9,398 nt of DNA from Pseudomonadota bacterium (GTDB lineage Bacteria; Pseudomonadota; Gammaproteobacteria; Acidithiobacillales; Acidithiobacillaceae): assembly GCA_021827445.1 (NCBI GenBank), contig JAKAVW010000104.1, forward strand, positions 1-9,398. Reading direction: 5' to 3'. Positions within the stretch are counted from its first letter, which is position 1. Each line of letters opens with the position of its first letter. Positions 1 through 7,124 of this stretch are shown one piece after another. The notes under the pieces are model-generated. The model was not told the origin of the DNA. It did not search any database and was given only the letters and a program-made list of their open reading frames with translations. Position numbers and translations under genes: made by a program.

Positions 1-350
1 TGCGCGAGGGACTCCCCCAGGAGCGCTTGGCGGAACTCTACCGGCAGGCCCTCGCGCTGGTGGCGCCGAGTCTGCGCGAGACCTTCGGCCTGCCCTTGCT
101 GGAGGCCATGGCGAGCGGCTGTCCGGTGATCACCAGCGCGGACAGCGGATGCCGGGAGGCGGCGGGAGATGCTGCCTTGCTGGTGAACCCGGAGGATACC
201 CAGAACATCGCCAATGCCCTGCGGCGGATCGTGGATGAGCCCCGCCTGCGCCGCAGCCTGGCGCGGCGCGGGCGGGCGCGGGCGGCGATGTTCACCTGGG
301 AGCGGGCGGCCCAGGGCTACGCCGGGCTTTTCCGGGAACTGGCGGGATGA
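1..350 (+). CDS. Glycosyltransferase family 4, C-terminal fragment
   Basis: This is the last ~115 residues of a GT4 (GT-B fold) glycosyltransferase whose start lies before the window; the frame is open from base 3. Enzymes of this family transfer a sugar from a nucleotide-sugar donor to a growing glycan at the cytoplasmic face of the membrane. The visible part is the donor-binding domain. It carries the E-x7-E signature in SLRETFGLPLLEAMASG (the two Glu codons are at 78-80 and 102-104), followed by PVITS and the usual GDAALLVNPED loop, then the C-terminal helix with TWERAAQGY. The ATG of the next gene overlaps its stop as ATGA (347-350), which implies translational coupling within one polysaccharide operon. 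The family call is strong; donor, acceptor and linkage cannot be read from this fragment. Confidence 0.9.
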   Translation, partial: REGLPQERLAELYRQALALVAPSLRETFGLPLLEAMASGCPVITSADSGCREAAGDAALLVNPEDTQNIANALRRIVDEPRLRRSLARRGRARAAMFTWERAAQGYAGLFRELAG

Positions 351-3300
351 CGGGGGCGGGTGCCAAGGAGATACTCATCCTGCTGGGCATGCATCGCAGC
401 GGCACCAGCCTCCTGGCGCAAATGGCGCGGGCCGGCCTGGGATACGATTTCGGTGACGCGGTGCTGCCTGCCGCGGCGGATAATCCCGAAGGATTTTACG
501 AAGATCAGGAGGTGGTCCGTCTGGATGACCTGGCGCTGGAGCGCCTGGCCAGCCATTGGAACGACGCGCGCCCGCTCTTGTCCGATGCCTTTACCGGGGA
601 AGGGCTGCGGGATGTGCGGTCGGCGGCGGTAGACTGGCTGGGCGAGCGCTTGGGGCGTTATCCGCGCTTTGCCATCAAGGACCCGCGAATGACGGTATTG
701 GCGCCTTTCTGGTCGCCGTTGCTGCGGAGTTGCGGGCGCCCGGTGCGGGCCTTGGCGGCGGTGCGCGATCCGCTGGCGGTGGCGCGCTCGCTGCAGCGGC
801 GCGACGGCTTTCCCCTGGCCCACGGGCTCCTGCTCTGGACCCATTACAACCTGGTGGGCCTTGGGGCATGGCGGGAATTCGACCCTTTGTTCGTGGACTA
901 TGACCTGCTCCTGGATCAGCCGGCGGAGCAAGGGCCGCGTATCGAAAGTTTTTTGGAGGCGGCGAGGCATCACGAGATCGCCCTGCCCGTTCGCCCGGAA
1001 TTGCGCCACCATCGGGGCCTGGGGGAGGGTGCCGCGGAGATGCCGCTGCCGGAGCCCATGGAGGCGATGCGCGCACTGCTGGCACGGGCCTGCCGCCTCG
1101 ACGGGTCCCCTCCCCCGGCGTTTTGGGATGAGTGGGACGCGCTGCTGCGCCGGTGGTTGAGCTGGGCGCCGGTATTCAACTGGATGGAGGACAGCCTCTA
1201 TCATGGTCGCGTCCTGGAGCGGCGGCTATCTCAATGGGAGGATGGAGGCACTATCCCGCAAGGGGATGGCGGTACGGCCGTCATCGCCTCCGCGTCCAGG
1301 CTGCGGGTGGCGGAGGCCGAGCGGATCGAGATGGCGCGGGCCAAGGCGGTGCTGGAGGAGCGGGTGGCCAGCCTGCAGGCCCAGACCCAGCATCTGCAGC
1401 GGGTGGCGCTGTCGCTGCAGGAGGGGATGGAGGGCCTGCGGCGCGGTCGTTACTGGCGCATCACCCGGCCTTTCCGCGCCCTCGATCTGTTATTGCGGGG
1501 CAGGGTTCGGGAAACGCCTTTTTCCCTGGAAAGCGACGCGCAGGCGGCCGGACCGCTGCCGCTGGCCAGGCGCCCGGAGGGGGCATGGCGCATTCTTCGG
1601 GGGGAGGAGGATCGCCTGCCCCTCTTCCCCGCCGATGCCTCGGCGGAATCGGACGAGACGGCCGACGGCTATGGGGAGTATCTGCGTTGCTACGATGCCT
1701 TGTCCGATGACGACCGGGATGCCATCCGCAACCGTATCAGGTCCTTCGTCAAACCGCCCCGCTTTTCGGTGATACTGCCGGTATTCAATGCGCCGGAGGA
1801 ATTTTTGCGGCGGGCCATCGAGTCGGTGCGCGCGCAACTTTATCCGCACTGGGAACTGTGCATCGCTGACGATGCTTCGACGGCACCCCATGTGCGCCGC
1901 GTTTTGCTTGCCTACAGGCGCAAGGACCGCCGGATTAAAGTCTGTTTCCGAGAGCACAATGGCCACATTTCCGCCGCTTCCAACAGCGCCATGGCCATCG
2001 CCAGCGGGGAATTCGTCGCGCTCTTGGACCATGACGACGAACTGCACGAAACGGCCTTGTACCGGATGGCGGAAGAAGCGCTCGCCCATCCCGATGCGCA
2101 GTTGCTCTATAGCGATGAGGACAAGCTCAGTCCAAAGGGACGGCGGCGGGACCCGTATTTCAAGCCGGACTGGAATCCGGATCTCTTGCTCGGACAGAAT
2201 TTCGTCTGTCATCTCGGCGTGTACCGGCGGGATCGGGTGGAGGCCATCGGCGGTTTCCGCGAGGGTTTCGAGGGGGCGCAGGACTGGGATCTGGTGCTGC
2301 GCTTTAGCGAGGGGCTCCGGCCGGAGGAGATCCGCCATATTCCGGCGGTGCTGTACCATTGGCGGGTTTCATCGAGATCCACGGCGGCCTCCATGGAGGC
2401 GAAGCCATACGCGGCGCAGGCCGCCGAGCGGGCCGTCGCGGAGGCGCTGGCGCGGCGGGGAGAATCCGCCCGCCTGGAAATATTGCCGCAGGGGGCGCTG
2501 TTCCTTCCCCACTTCGCCGTTCACGGCGAACCGCTGGTCAGCATCGTGGTGCCGACGCGGGATGGGGTCCGCTGGCTGCGCCGCTGTCTGGAAAGTCTGG
2601 AGCGCACGGACTATCCCCATCGGGAGGTCCTGGTGATCGATAACCAGAGCAGCGACCCAGAGACCCTGGATTATTTGCGGGAGATTGCGCGTCATCCGAG
2701 GGTCAGGGTGTTGTCTTACCCGTACCCCTTCGATTTCGCGGCCATGCATAACTGGGCGGTGCCGCAGGCAGAGGGAGAGTTCGTCTGCCTGCTCAATGAC
2801 GATACGGAGGTGCGCACACCGGGCTGGCTGAGGGAGATGCTGGCCTTGGCGCAGCGGCCGGGCATCGGCGCGGTGGGGGCAAAGCTGCTCTATCCCGGCG
2901 GGACGGTGCAGCACGCCGGGGTGGTGCTGGGGATCGGCGGGATCGCCGGCCATGTGCATCGCTATTTTCCCGGCGATTCCTGCGGCTATTTCTGCCGTGC
3001 GAACCTGATCGAGAACTATAGCGCGGTGACGGGGGCGTGCCTGCTGTTGAAAAAATCCCTCTGGCTGGAGGCAGGGGGCATGTCGCCCTCCCTGGCCGTG
3101 GCGTACAACGATGTGGACCTGTGCTTGCGGCTGCGGGAAATGGGTCTGCGCAATGCCTGGACGCCCGCCGCGGTCTTGATCCACCATGAGTCCAGGAGCC
3201 GAGGGCCGGAGACGGACCCGGAAAAGCAGCGGCGCTTTGGCGTGGAAAGGGCCTATATGCAATGGCGCTGGGGGGCCCTGCTCGGCGCCGATCCCGCCTA

Positions 3301-3817
3301 CAATCCCAATCTGACCCTGAACAACGAGGATTTTTCCCTGGGCTGGCCGCCGCGCGCGCAGGCGCCATGGAAACCGTCTGCGTCGGCGGTAGTTCTGCCG
3401 TTTTGGAGCAAGGAGGCACCCCAGGAGGCGGTCCATCTGGAACCGGGGCAAGCAATACAGGGGTTTTTCCGCGTTCCCCGGCATCTGTCGGGGCAGGTGG
3501 GGCGCGTCTCCGTGCTGGTGGGAAATCATGGCGGGCGCAGTGACGGGATTTTGTGCATGGATCTGGGCGGTGATCCCCAGGTCGTGACTTTCTCCGGCGA
3601 ATTGACCGGCAGCGTCGACAACGCCTATCTGGAAATGAAGGCGCTGGAGGGGGCGCTCAGGATCGACGCCGTCGATCGCCTGGCCTTTTCCCTGCGCCTG
3701 GAAAACGCCACCCACCCGGTGGCCTTGTGGGCCATCCCCCTCGATGAGGCGTGGGGGAATGGCATCGCCGGACGGGAGGACTTGGCCCTGCGGGTGGAGT
3801 TTGATCTGCTTGGTTGA
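347..3817 (+). CDS. Multidomain sulfotransferase-like / dual GT2 glycosyltransferase
   Basis: An 1156-residue cytoplasmic fusion. Residues ~8-290 resemble PAPS-dependent sulfotransferases: a P-loop-like 5'-phosphosulfate motif GMHRSGTS (14-21), KDPRM (111-115) and a 3'-phosphate-type motif RDPLAVARS (140-148). Residues ~317-365 are heptad-rich and probably coiled coil, then a YWRITRPFRAL linker. The first GT2 domain (~472-690) has FSVILPVFN, ADDAST (D508, D509), the DHDDE metal/nucleotide motif (561-565), QDWD (645-648) and LYHWR. The second GT2 domain (~731-960) has VSIVVPTRD, IDNQSSD, LNDD (816-819), YNDVDLCLR (from 920) and IHHES. Residues ~1006-1156 form a beta-rich domain I cannot name. 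The likely role is to add two sugars and possibly a sulfate to a surface glycan. The start overlaps the upstream GT4 stop by ATGA. The domain calls are firm; sulfotransferase activity is inferred from motifs. Confidence 0.9.
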   Translation: MTGAGAKEILILLGMHRSGTSLLAQMARAGLGYDFGDAVLPAAADNPEGFYEDQEVVRLDDLALERLASHWNDARPLLSDAFTGEGLRDVRSAAVDWLGERLGRYPRFAIKDPRMTVLAPFWSPLLRSCGRPVRALAAVRDPLAVARSLQRRDGFPLAHGLLLWTHYNLVGLGAWREFDPLFVDYDLLLDQPAEQGPRIESFLEAARHHEIALPVRPELRHHRGLGEGAAEMPLPEPMEAMRALLARACRLDGSPPPAFWDEWDALLRRWLSWAPVFNWMEDSLYHGRVLERRLSQWEDGGTIPQGDGGTAVIASASRLRVAEAERIEMARAKAVLEERVASLQAQTQHLQRVALSLQEGMEGLRRGRYWRITRPFRALDLLLRGRVRETPFSLESDAQAAGPLPLARRPEGAWRILRGEEDRLPLFPADASAESDETADGYGEYLRCYDALSDDDRDAIRNRIRSFVKPPRFSVILPVFNAPEEFLRRAIESVRAQLYPHWELCIADDASTAPHVRRVLLAYRRKDRRIKVCFREHNGHISAASNSAMAIASGEFVALLDHDDELHETALYRMAEEALAHPDAQLLYSDEDKLSPKGRRRDPYFKPDWNPDLLLGQNFVCHLGVYRRDRVEAIGGFREGFEGAQDWDLVLRFSEGLRPEEIRHIPAVLYHWRVSSRSTAASMEAKPYAAQAAERAVAEALARRGESARLEILPQGALFLPHFAVHGEPLVSIVVPTRDGVRWLRRCLESLERTDYPHREVLVIDNQSSDPETLDYLREIARHPRVRVLSYPYPFDFAAMHNWAVPQAEGEFVCLLNDDTEVRTPGWLREMLALAQRPGIGAVGAKLLYPGGTVQHAGVVLGIGGIAGHVHRYFPGDSCGYFCRANLIENYSAVTGACLLLKKSLWLEAGGMSPSLAVAYNDVDLCLRLREMGLRNAWTPAAVLIHHESRSRGPETDPEKQRRFGVERAYMQWRWGALLGADPAYNPNLTLNNEDFSLGWPPRAQAPWKPSASAVVLPFWSKEAPQEAVHLEPGQAIQGFFRVPRHLSGQVGRVSVLVGNHGGRSDGILCMDLGGDPQVVTFSGELTGSVDNAYLEMKALEGALRIDAVDRLAFSLRLENATHPVALWAIPLDEAWGNGIAGREDLALRVEFDLLG

Positions 3818-3847
3818 CCACCCTCAGACACATGGGAAGCCGAATAT

Positions 3848-4321
3848 ATGAAAATAACCGCTCGCAATCAAGAAGTAAGAAATTATATAATTTATCTTTC
3901 CATGTTATCGTTGGTTGTTATTTTGAGAAGGCCGGATGCCATACTGCATCCTGAGTTGTGGGCTGAAGACGGAGTACTGTGGTACACGCAAGCTTATAAT
4001 TCAGGATTTCTAAGCCTCTTTATGCCTGAGAATGGGTATCTGCAGACCATATCCAGGATTGCTGCTCTGGTTGCGCAGCCGTTTCCCATATATTATGTGC
4101 CCTACATATTCGCCTTTTTCGCATTTTGCGCACAAATGATCCCCGTGGCGCTGCTATTATCCCGGAGATTCGATTCCATCATACCGGATAAGAAAATAAG
4201 GATAATCATTTCCATTATTTATGTTCTTATGCCAAATTCGTATGAAGTAAACATGAATCTGACGAACGCGCAGTGGCATCTCGCGCTGGTGCTCTTCCTG
4301 TTGCTAGTGGGAAATTCGTAA
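3848..4321 (+). CDS. N-terminal fragment of the broken membrane protein
   Basis: If the TAA is real, the native start yields a 157-residue truncated product. It would hold about four membrane segments (near residues 12-27, 80-105, 117-130 and 143-154) and the WAEDG and QWHL motifs, but none of the downstream helices. It ends LLLVGNS in what should be a short loop before the next helix. A truncated polytopic protein like this is unlikely to be functional alone. It is listed so the actual open frame is on record; the whole-gene entry is the preferred reading. Confidence 0.45.
   Translation: MKITARNQEVRNYIIYLSMLSLVVILRRPDAILHPELWAEDGVLWYTQAYNSGFLSLFMPENGYLQTISRIAALVAQPFPIYYVPYIFAFFAFCAQMIPVALLLSRRFDSIIPDKKIRIIISIIYVLMPNSYEVNMNLTNAQWHLALVLFLLLVGNS
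4319..4321 (+). other. Premature in-frame TAA stop
   Basis: The codons around the break read GGA AAT TCG TAA AAA CGA TAC, with no change of frame. The peptide that follows (KRYNISNYMLMVVAGLSGP) leads directly into the next hydrophobic helix. A sense codon such as CAA, AAA or GAA becomes TAA by one substitution, so a point nonsense mutation accounts for the break without an indel. Confidence 0.8.
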
Positions 4322-4345
4322 AAACGATACAACATATCAAACTAT

Positions 4346-5080
4346 ATGTTGATGGTTGTGGCTGGATTGAGTGGCCCGTTCTCTGTGCTGCTATCCCCGG
4401 TCGCCATGATCGAGTGGTATAGGAATAAATTTTCTGGCGATTATCTGAGATATGCGATCGCCCTGGCGTGTGCCGCGGTGCAGGCGGTTTTCATTGTCGC
4501 CAGCATGATGCAAACCAGATCTACGGAATCTCTGGGCGCGAGTATGGATAATTTTGTTCATATCATCGTTAATAATATATTTGTTGGCGGCCTGCTGGGG
4601 AATGTTGAAAACCTTCTGCAAAAAACGCTGGTCGGCAATTATTACGCGGTATTTGCATTTTTTTCGATCATTCTTGTTTTGGCTTTTTTTCGTGGGCCGT
4701 TGGCGTATAAGGAATTTTCCTTGTTTTCCCTGTGCGTGATCTTGTCGGCACTGATATCGCCAATGATATCGTTAACCGAGCCGCAATGGCCGTTGATGGC
4801 CATATTTGGCATTGGCGACAGATATTATGTGATTCCGATAATTTCAATGCTGGTCGGTTTTGTCGTTTTGTCTGCTGATAGAAATATCATCCTTAAATCG
4901 ATTGGCCGTTTTTTGCTGGTTTCCATGTTGTGTGCGGTGCCTTTCAATTTCTCTTATCCTGATTACGTCAGGACTGGTTTTTATAAGGAGGCAATGTATT
5001 TTGCCGGTGCGCCGCGTGGAACCGTGGTGAAATTCGATGAGAACCCGATTGGGTGGAATTTTTCTTTGACAAAGAAATGA
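4346..5080 (+). CDS. C-terminal fragment of the broken membrane protein
   Basis: From the first ATG after the premature stop, 244 residues with about six membrane segments (for example residues 2-20, 34-53, 98-116, 122-140 and 158-176) and a soluble tail ending NPIGWNFSLTKK. No Shine-Dalgarno sequence precedes 4346 (the upstream bases are AT-rich), so independent translation is doubtful. The fragment starts in the middle of a helix-loop unit and has no N-terminal features of its own, which supports reading it as the remainder of the 3848 gene and not a separate gene. Confidence 0.35.
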   Translation: MLMVVAGLSGPFSVLLSPVAMIEWYRNKFSGDYLRYAIALACAAVQAVFIVASMMQTRSTESLGASMDNFVHIIVNNIFVGGLLGNVENLLQKTLVGNYYAVFAFFSIILVLAFFRGPLAYKEFSLFSLCVILSALISPMISLTEPQWPLMAIFGIGDRYYVIPIISMLVGFVVLSADRNIILKSIGRFLLVSMLCAVPFNFSYPDYVRTGFYKEAMYFAGAPRGTVVKFDENPIGWNFSLTKK

Positions 5081-5193
5081 CCATGACAACGATCAGGTGA
5101 AAATGCGAGGCAGGCTGCCGTTGTGGACATGCTTGCGCTGATCGCGCCTCCTCGCTACATTGCAATCATCCATGGTGAGTGATGGAGGATTTG
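5081..5193 (+). promoter_or_regulatory. Upstream region of the toxin-antitoxin pair with weak promoter candidate
   Basis: This 113-base gap holds a weak sigma70-like pair, TTGCGC (5133-5138) and TACATT (5156-5161), with a 17-base spacer; matches to consensus are 3/6 and 4/6. Just downstream is an imperfect inverted repeat, ATCA (5165-5168) against TGAT (5180-5183), around the palindrome CCATGG (5170-5175). FitA-type antitoxins are known to repress their own operon by binding inverted repeats near the promoter, so this is where an operator would be expected. The assignment is positional and the signals are weak. Confidence 0.25.
5184..5189 (+). promoter_or_regulatory. Ribosome binding site fixing the antitoxin start
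   Basis: GGAGGA lies 4 bases before ATG 5194. The alternative in-frame starts GTG 5179 and ATG 5182 are upstream of or within this site and have no Shine-Dalgarno of their own, so 5194 is the better start. Confidence 0.6.
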
Positions 5194-5412
5194 ATGGCTA
5201 CCAATCTCGTTGTCCGTAATGTCGAGGAGGACGTCGCACTGGCGCTCAAACAGGTGGCTGCGAGCCACGGCCGCAGCGCGGAGGCGGAGCACCGGGAAAT
5301 TTTGCGATCCGCCCTGCGCAGGCCGCCGCGCCGATCCTTGGCAGAAGTGCTGGCCAGTATGCCGGACGTGGGCGAGGATAGCGATTTCGATACCCGTCAC
5401 CATGCGACCTAA
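5194..5412 (+). CDS. FitA-like (VapB-type) antitoxin, ribbon-helix-helix
   Basis: A 72-residue protein starting MATNLVVRNVEED. It matches the FitA-like antitoxin layout: an N-terminal beta strand (NLVVRNV), a first helix (ALALKQVAASHG) and the hallmark RSAEAEHREIL second helix, close to the 'GRSTEAEIR' signature of the Fit/VapB ribbon-helix-helix group. The C-terminal half (PRRSLAEVLASMPDVGEDSDFDTRHH) is probably the flexible tail that inserts into the toxin active site. A dimer would neutralise the adjacent PIN toxin and, with it, bind the operon's own promoter. The stop is 2 bases before the toxin ATG, the usual tight coupling in such modules. An extension to GTG 5179 would add MMEDL-type residues with no support. 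Confidence 0.85.
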   Translation: MATNLVVRNVEEDVALALKQVAASHGRSAEAEHREILRSALRRPPRRSLAEVLASMPDVGEDSDFDTRHHAT

Positions 5413-5414
5413 GC

Positions 5415-5825
5415 ATGTATCTGGTGGATACCAACGTCATCAGCGAGGCCCGCAAAGGCCGTAAGGCGAACCCCGGCGTACTGGCCTTCTGGAGTGCGGT
5501 TGAATCGACCGACCTTTATATCGCGGTGCAGAGCATCGGGGAAATTCGCCGCGGTCTGGAAAACATCCGCCAGCGCGGTGATGACGACCATGCCCGGCGT
5601 CTGGAATCCTGGCTCGACTTCCTCGTGACCGACTATCGGGACAGGATACTCGGTTTCGATACGGATTGCGCCCAGGTGTGGGGAAAGCTGATGTCGCCGC
5701 ACCCGCAGCATCCCATCGACAAGCAGATCGCGGCTATCGCGCTCATCCATGGCTTGGTCGTGGCAACGCGCAATGTGGATGACTTCAACGGATTGGGCGC
5801 CGAGATTCATAATCCATTTTACTGA
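5415..5825 (+). CDS. FitB/VapC-family PIN-domain ribonuclease toxin
   Basis: A 136-residue PIN-domain protein of normal family length. It starts MYLVDTNVISE with the first catalytic Asp at D5, has the second acidic site at E43 (SIGEIRRG), then D102 (HPIDKQIAAIAL) and D122 in TRNVDDF. All four Mg-coordinating acidic positions expected in an active PIN nuclease are present, so the toxin looks intact. Relatives cleave RNA, often tRNA or rRNA; the target here cannot be read from sequence. No Shine-Dalgarno is visible in the 2-base gap after the antitoxin, so translation is probably coupled, which keeps toxin output below antitoxin. The pair sits between a decayed membrane gene and a convergently transcribed secretion operon, consistent with an acquired stabilising module. 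Confidence 0.9.
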   Translation: MYLVDTNVISEARKGRKANPGVLAFWSAVESTDLYIAVQSIGEIRRGLENIRQRGDDDHARRLESWLDFLVTDYRDRILGFDTDCAQVWGKLMSPHPQHPIDKQIAAIALIHGLVVATRNVDDFNGLGAEIHNPFY

Positions 5826-5892
5826 AGGCAACCCCGGGAAGCTCCGCCCGAAATTCCTTACGCTCCCGACAACTGCCGGACTTCGCCCAAAA

Positions 5893-6306
5893 TCACTTTG
5901 CCGCGGGCAGCCAGCGGATGGCTTCGGCGGAGAAGATGGGGGTTACTTGCCCGGGGATATTTTGGTACAGACCACCCGAAGGATTGAACTGCATCTGGGC
6001 CGGGGTGCTGCGGCTTTCGTTGTGCAAGATGATGGCGTCGGCACCCAGTTCGGCGGCGCGCTTGGTGATGGCGGCGATGACCTGGGCAGGCGCGGTTCCC
6101 GCCGGCGCCGAGGCCTTGATCTCTGCGATGGGCGCATAAGGCCGCTGCGGGGGTGCCGTGAGCGTGGTCACTAGGGAGGTCGGGGTGTAGTGGGTTGCGG
6201 AAAGGGGCTTGACCTGGAGCTGCGGCCCACCCGCACAGCCGCCGAGGCTGAGCGTCGTGATGGCCACGGCGATCAAGAGGGGAGCACGAAGGGACGACAT
6301 GGTCAT
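5893..6306 (-). CDS. Small outer-membrane-type lipoprotein, YbjQ-like motif
   Basis: A 137-residue protein with a lipoprotein signal: a short positive start, hydrophobic residues 8-21 and lipobox LGGC with the acylated Cys at C24. Residue +2 is Ala, so sorting to the outer membrane is expected. The mature part contains PYAPIAEIKAS (56-66) and AAELGADAIIL (84-94), a pattern reminiscent of the small YbjQ/heavy-metal-binding-like fold, in which an 'A..LGADAI' helix-strand recurs; that resemblance is from memory. Function is unknown. The start was chosen at 6306 because AGGAGG (6313-6318) lies 6 bases upstream; the in-frame ATG at 6300 is too far away. It overlaps the parvulin stop by ATGA, so the two are translationally coupled. 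As the last gene of the operon it may be an accessory to the transporter or its cargo (inference). Confidence 0.8.
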   Translation of the reverse strand: MTMSSLRAPLLIAVAITTLSLGGCAGGPQLQVKPLSATHYTPTSLVTTLTAPPQRPYAPIAEIKASAPAGTAPAQVIAAITKRAAELGADAIILHNESRSTPAQMQFNPSGGLYQNIPGQVTPIFSAEAIRWLPAAK

Positions 6307-7109
6307 GAAGCACCTCCTGCTGTTGCTGCTGGGGTGGGTTTGGCTGCTGCGCTGCGCTGCCATTGAATATGGGCTTTTTTCCGTAACTGCTTCAGGTAGG
6401 CTGCCGTTTTCTGATTGCGAAGATCTTCCTCGATACGAGCCGAAACAGCAGTTAACGGCAGGACCGTGGCCGGACGTTCGCCCATGAACTGGACGATAGC
6501 AAAGCCTTCGGGTACCGACAGCGGTCCCAGGACTTCAAGTGGCTTGAGGCTTGCCAAATGCGTCAGGATGGGGGCCGGAATCTGCTCTTTGCTCAGCCAT
6601 CCCAGTTCCCCGCCCAGGACAGGATTGGGGCCTTGGGAATGCGTTGCCGCGAGGTTGGAGAAGCTCGCTCCCGTGCGCAGTTCAGCGAGGATTTTTTGCG
6701 CATCGGAGTCATTTGCCACGATGATTTCGCGCAGGCGATATTCGCGCTTTGGGGCGCTTTTGACGATCTCGTCGTAACGCGCCTGGATTTCTGCCTTGGT
6801 GATGGGGTGACGGGTAAAGTATTGGTTGAGATAAAGGCTGATGAGCAGGTTTTCTCTGTTTTTGGCCATGGTCTGACGAAACGCATCGCTATTTTCTATG
6901 CCCGCCGCTTTGGCTTTCTGCTCCAGCAGGATACGATTGATCAGGACGTCTGCCGTGCTGTGTATGGACGCAGGGTTGTTTTTGGCGGCCGGATTGGCGG
7001 CAATGACCTGCGCTTCGGTAACAGGCTGTCCATTTACTGTCACCACATCGGCGGCGGCACTAGCGGAGATCATCAGTGCAAAGGAAAAGAGGACGGGTTT
7101 CACGCGCAT
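6303..7109 (-). CDS. Periplasmic parvulin-type peptidyl-prolyl isomerase (PpiC/SurA-like)
   Basis: A 268-residue exported protein. Residues 1-20 are a Sec signal peptide (MRVKPVLFSFALMISASAAA) with probable cleavage before D21. Residues ~21-118 form a helical SurA-N/PrsA-like chaperone part. Residues ~124-210 are one rotamase domain: YRLREIIV, ILAELRTGASFSNLA, the GGELGWL core (166-172) and PEGFAIVQF. The tail is Ala/Pro-rich. The two histidines typical of parvulin active sites appear as E128 and A204, so chaperone action may matter more than catalysis. AAGGA (7116-7120) sits 6 bases before the ATG. The gene starts 15 bases after the transporter stop and overlaps the lipoprotein start by ATGA, so it belongs to the secretion operon. 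It probably escorts the barrel or its secreted partner across the periplasm (inference from context). Confidence 0.88.
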   Translation of the reverse strand: MRVKPVLFSFALMISASAAADVVTVNGQPVTEAQVIAANPAAKNNPASIHSTADVLINRILLEQKAKAAGIENSDAFRQTMAKNRENLLISLYLNQYFTRHPITKAEIQARYDEIVKSAPKREYRLREIIVANDSDAQKILAELRTGASFSNLAATHSQGPNPVLGGELGWLSKEQIPAPILTHLASLKPLEVLGPLSVPEGFAIVQFMGERPATVLPLTAVSARIEEDLRNQKTAAYLKQLRKKAHIQWQRSAAAKPTPAATAGGAS

Positions 7110-7124
7110 GAGATATCCTTAGAG

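Larger units (their letters stand above)
3848..5080 (+). pseudogene. Polysaccharide-cluster membrane protein, interrupted by an in-frame stop
   Basis: One reading frame runs from ATG 3848 to the stop at 5080 (411 codons), broken only by TAA at 4319-4321. The frame is identical on both sides and hydrophobic helices continue through the break, so a single base change in an intact gene is the simplest explanation; a sequencing error cannot be excluded. The protein has about ten predicted membrane segments. The conserved-looking WAEDG (residues 38-42) and NLTNAQWHL (137-145) match my memory of uncharacterised membrane proteins in surface-polysaccharide loci. The acidic ED in the first extracytoplasmic loop recalls GT-C enzymes, but that link is inference. 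Sampled 60-base lines are 27-45% GC, against 72% for a sampled line of the preceding gene, which suggests separate ancestry. It starts 30 bases after the fusion gene with only a weak ribosome site (GGAAG near 3836). Confidence 0.75.

Noticed and set aside
317..1204. Minus-strand open frame opposite the sulfotransferase-like domain
   Set aside because: Low-complexity Arg/Gln/Pro-rich translation, antisense to conserved GMHRSGTS and RDP motifs, and no ribosome binding site.
2369..3715. Long minus-strand open frame (448 codons) opposite the GT2 fusion gene
   Set aside because: It is antisense to clear GT2 motifs; its translation is Pro/Arg/His-rich with no recognisable domain, which is typical of a shadow frame in GC-rich DNA.
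5109..5119. GGCAG-G-CTGCC inverted repeat after the broken membrane gene, as a terminator
   Set aside because: The perfect repeat leaves a one-base loop, so only about 3 bp could form, and no T-run follows.
5826..5892. Bidirectional terminator between the convergent toxin and lipoprotein genes
   Set aside because: Only 4-5 bp GC stems (for example CGGG with CCCG around 5836-5851) without a T-run on either strand; not convincing.
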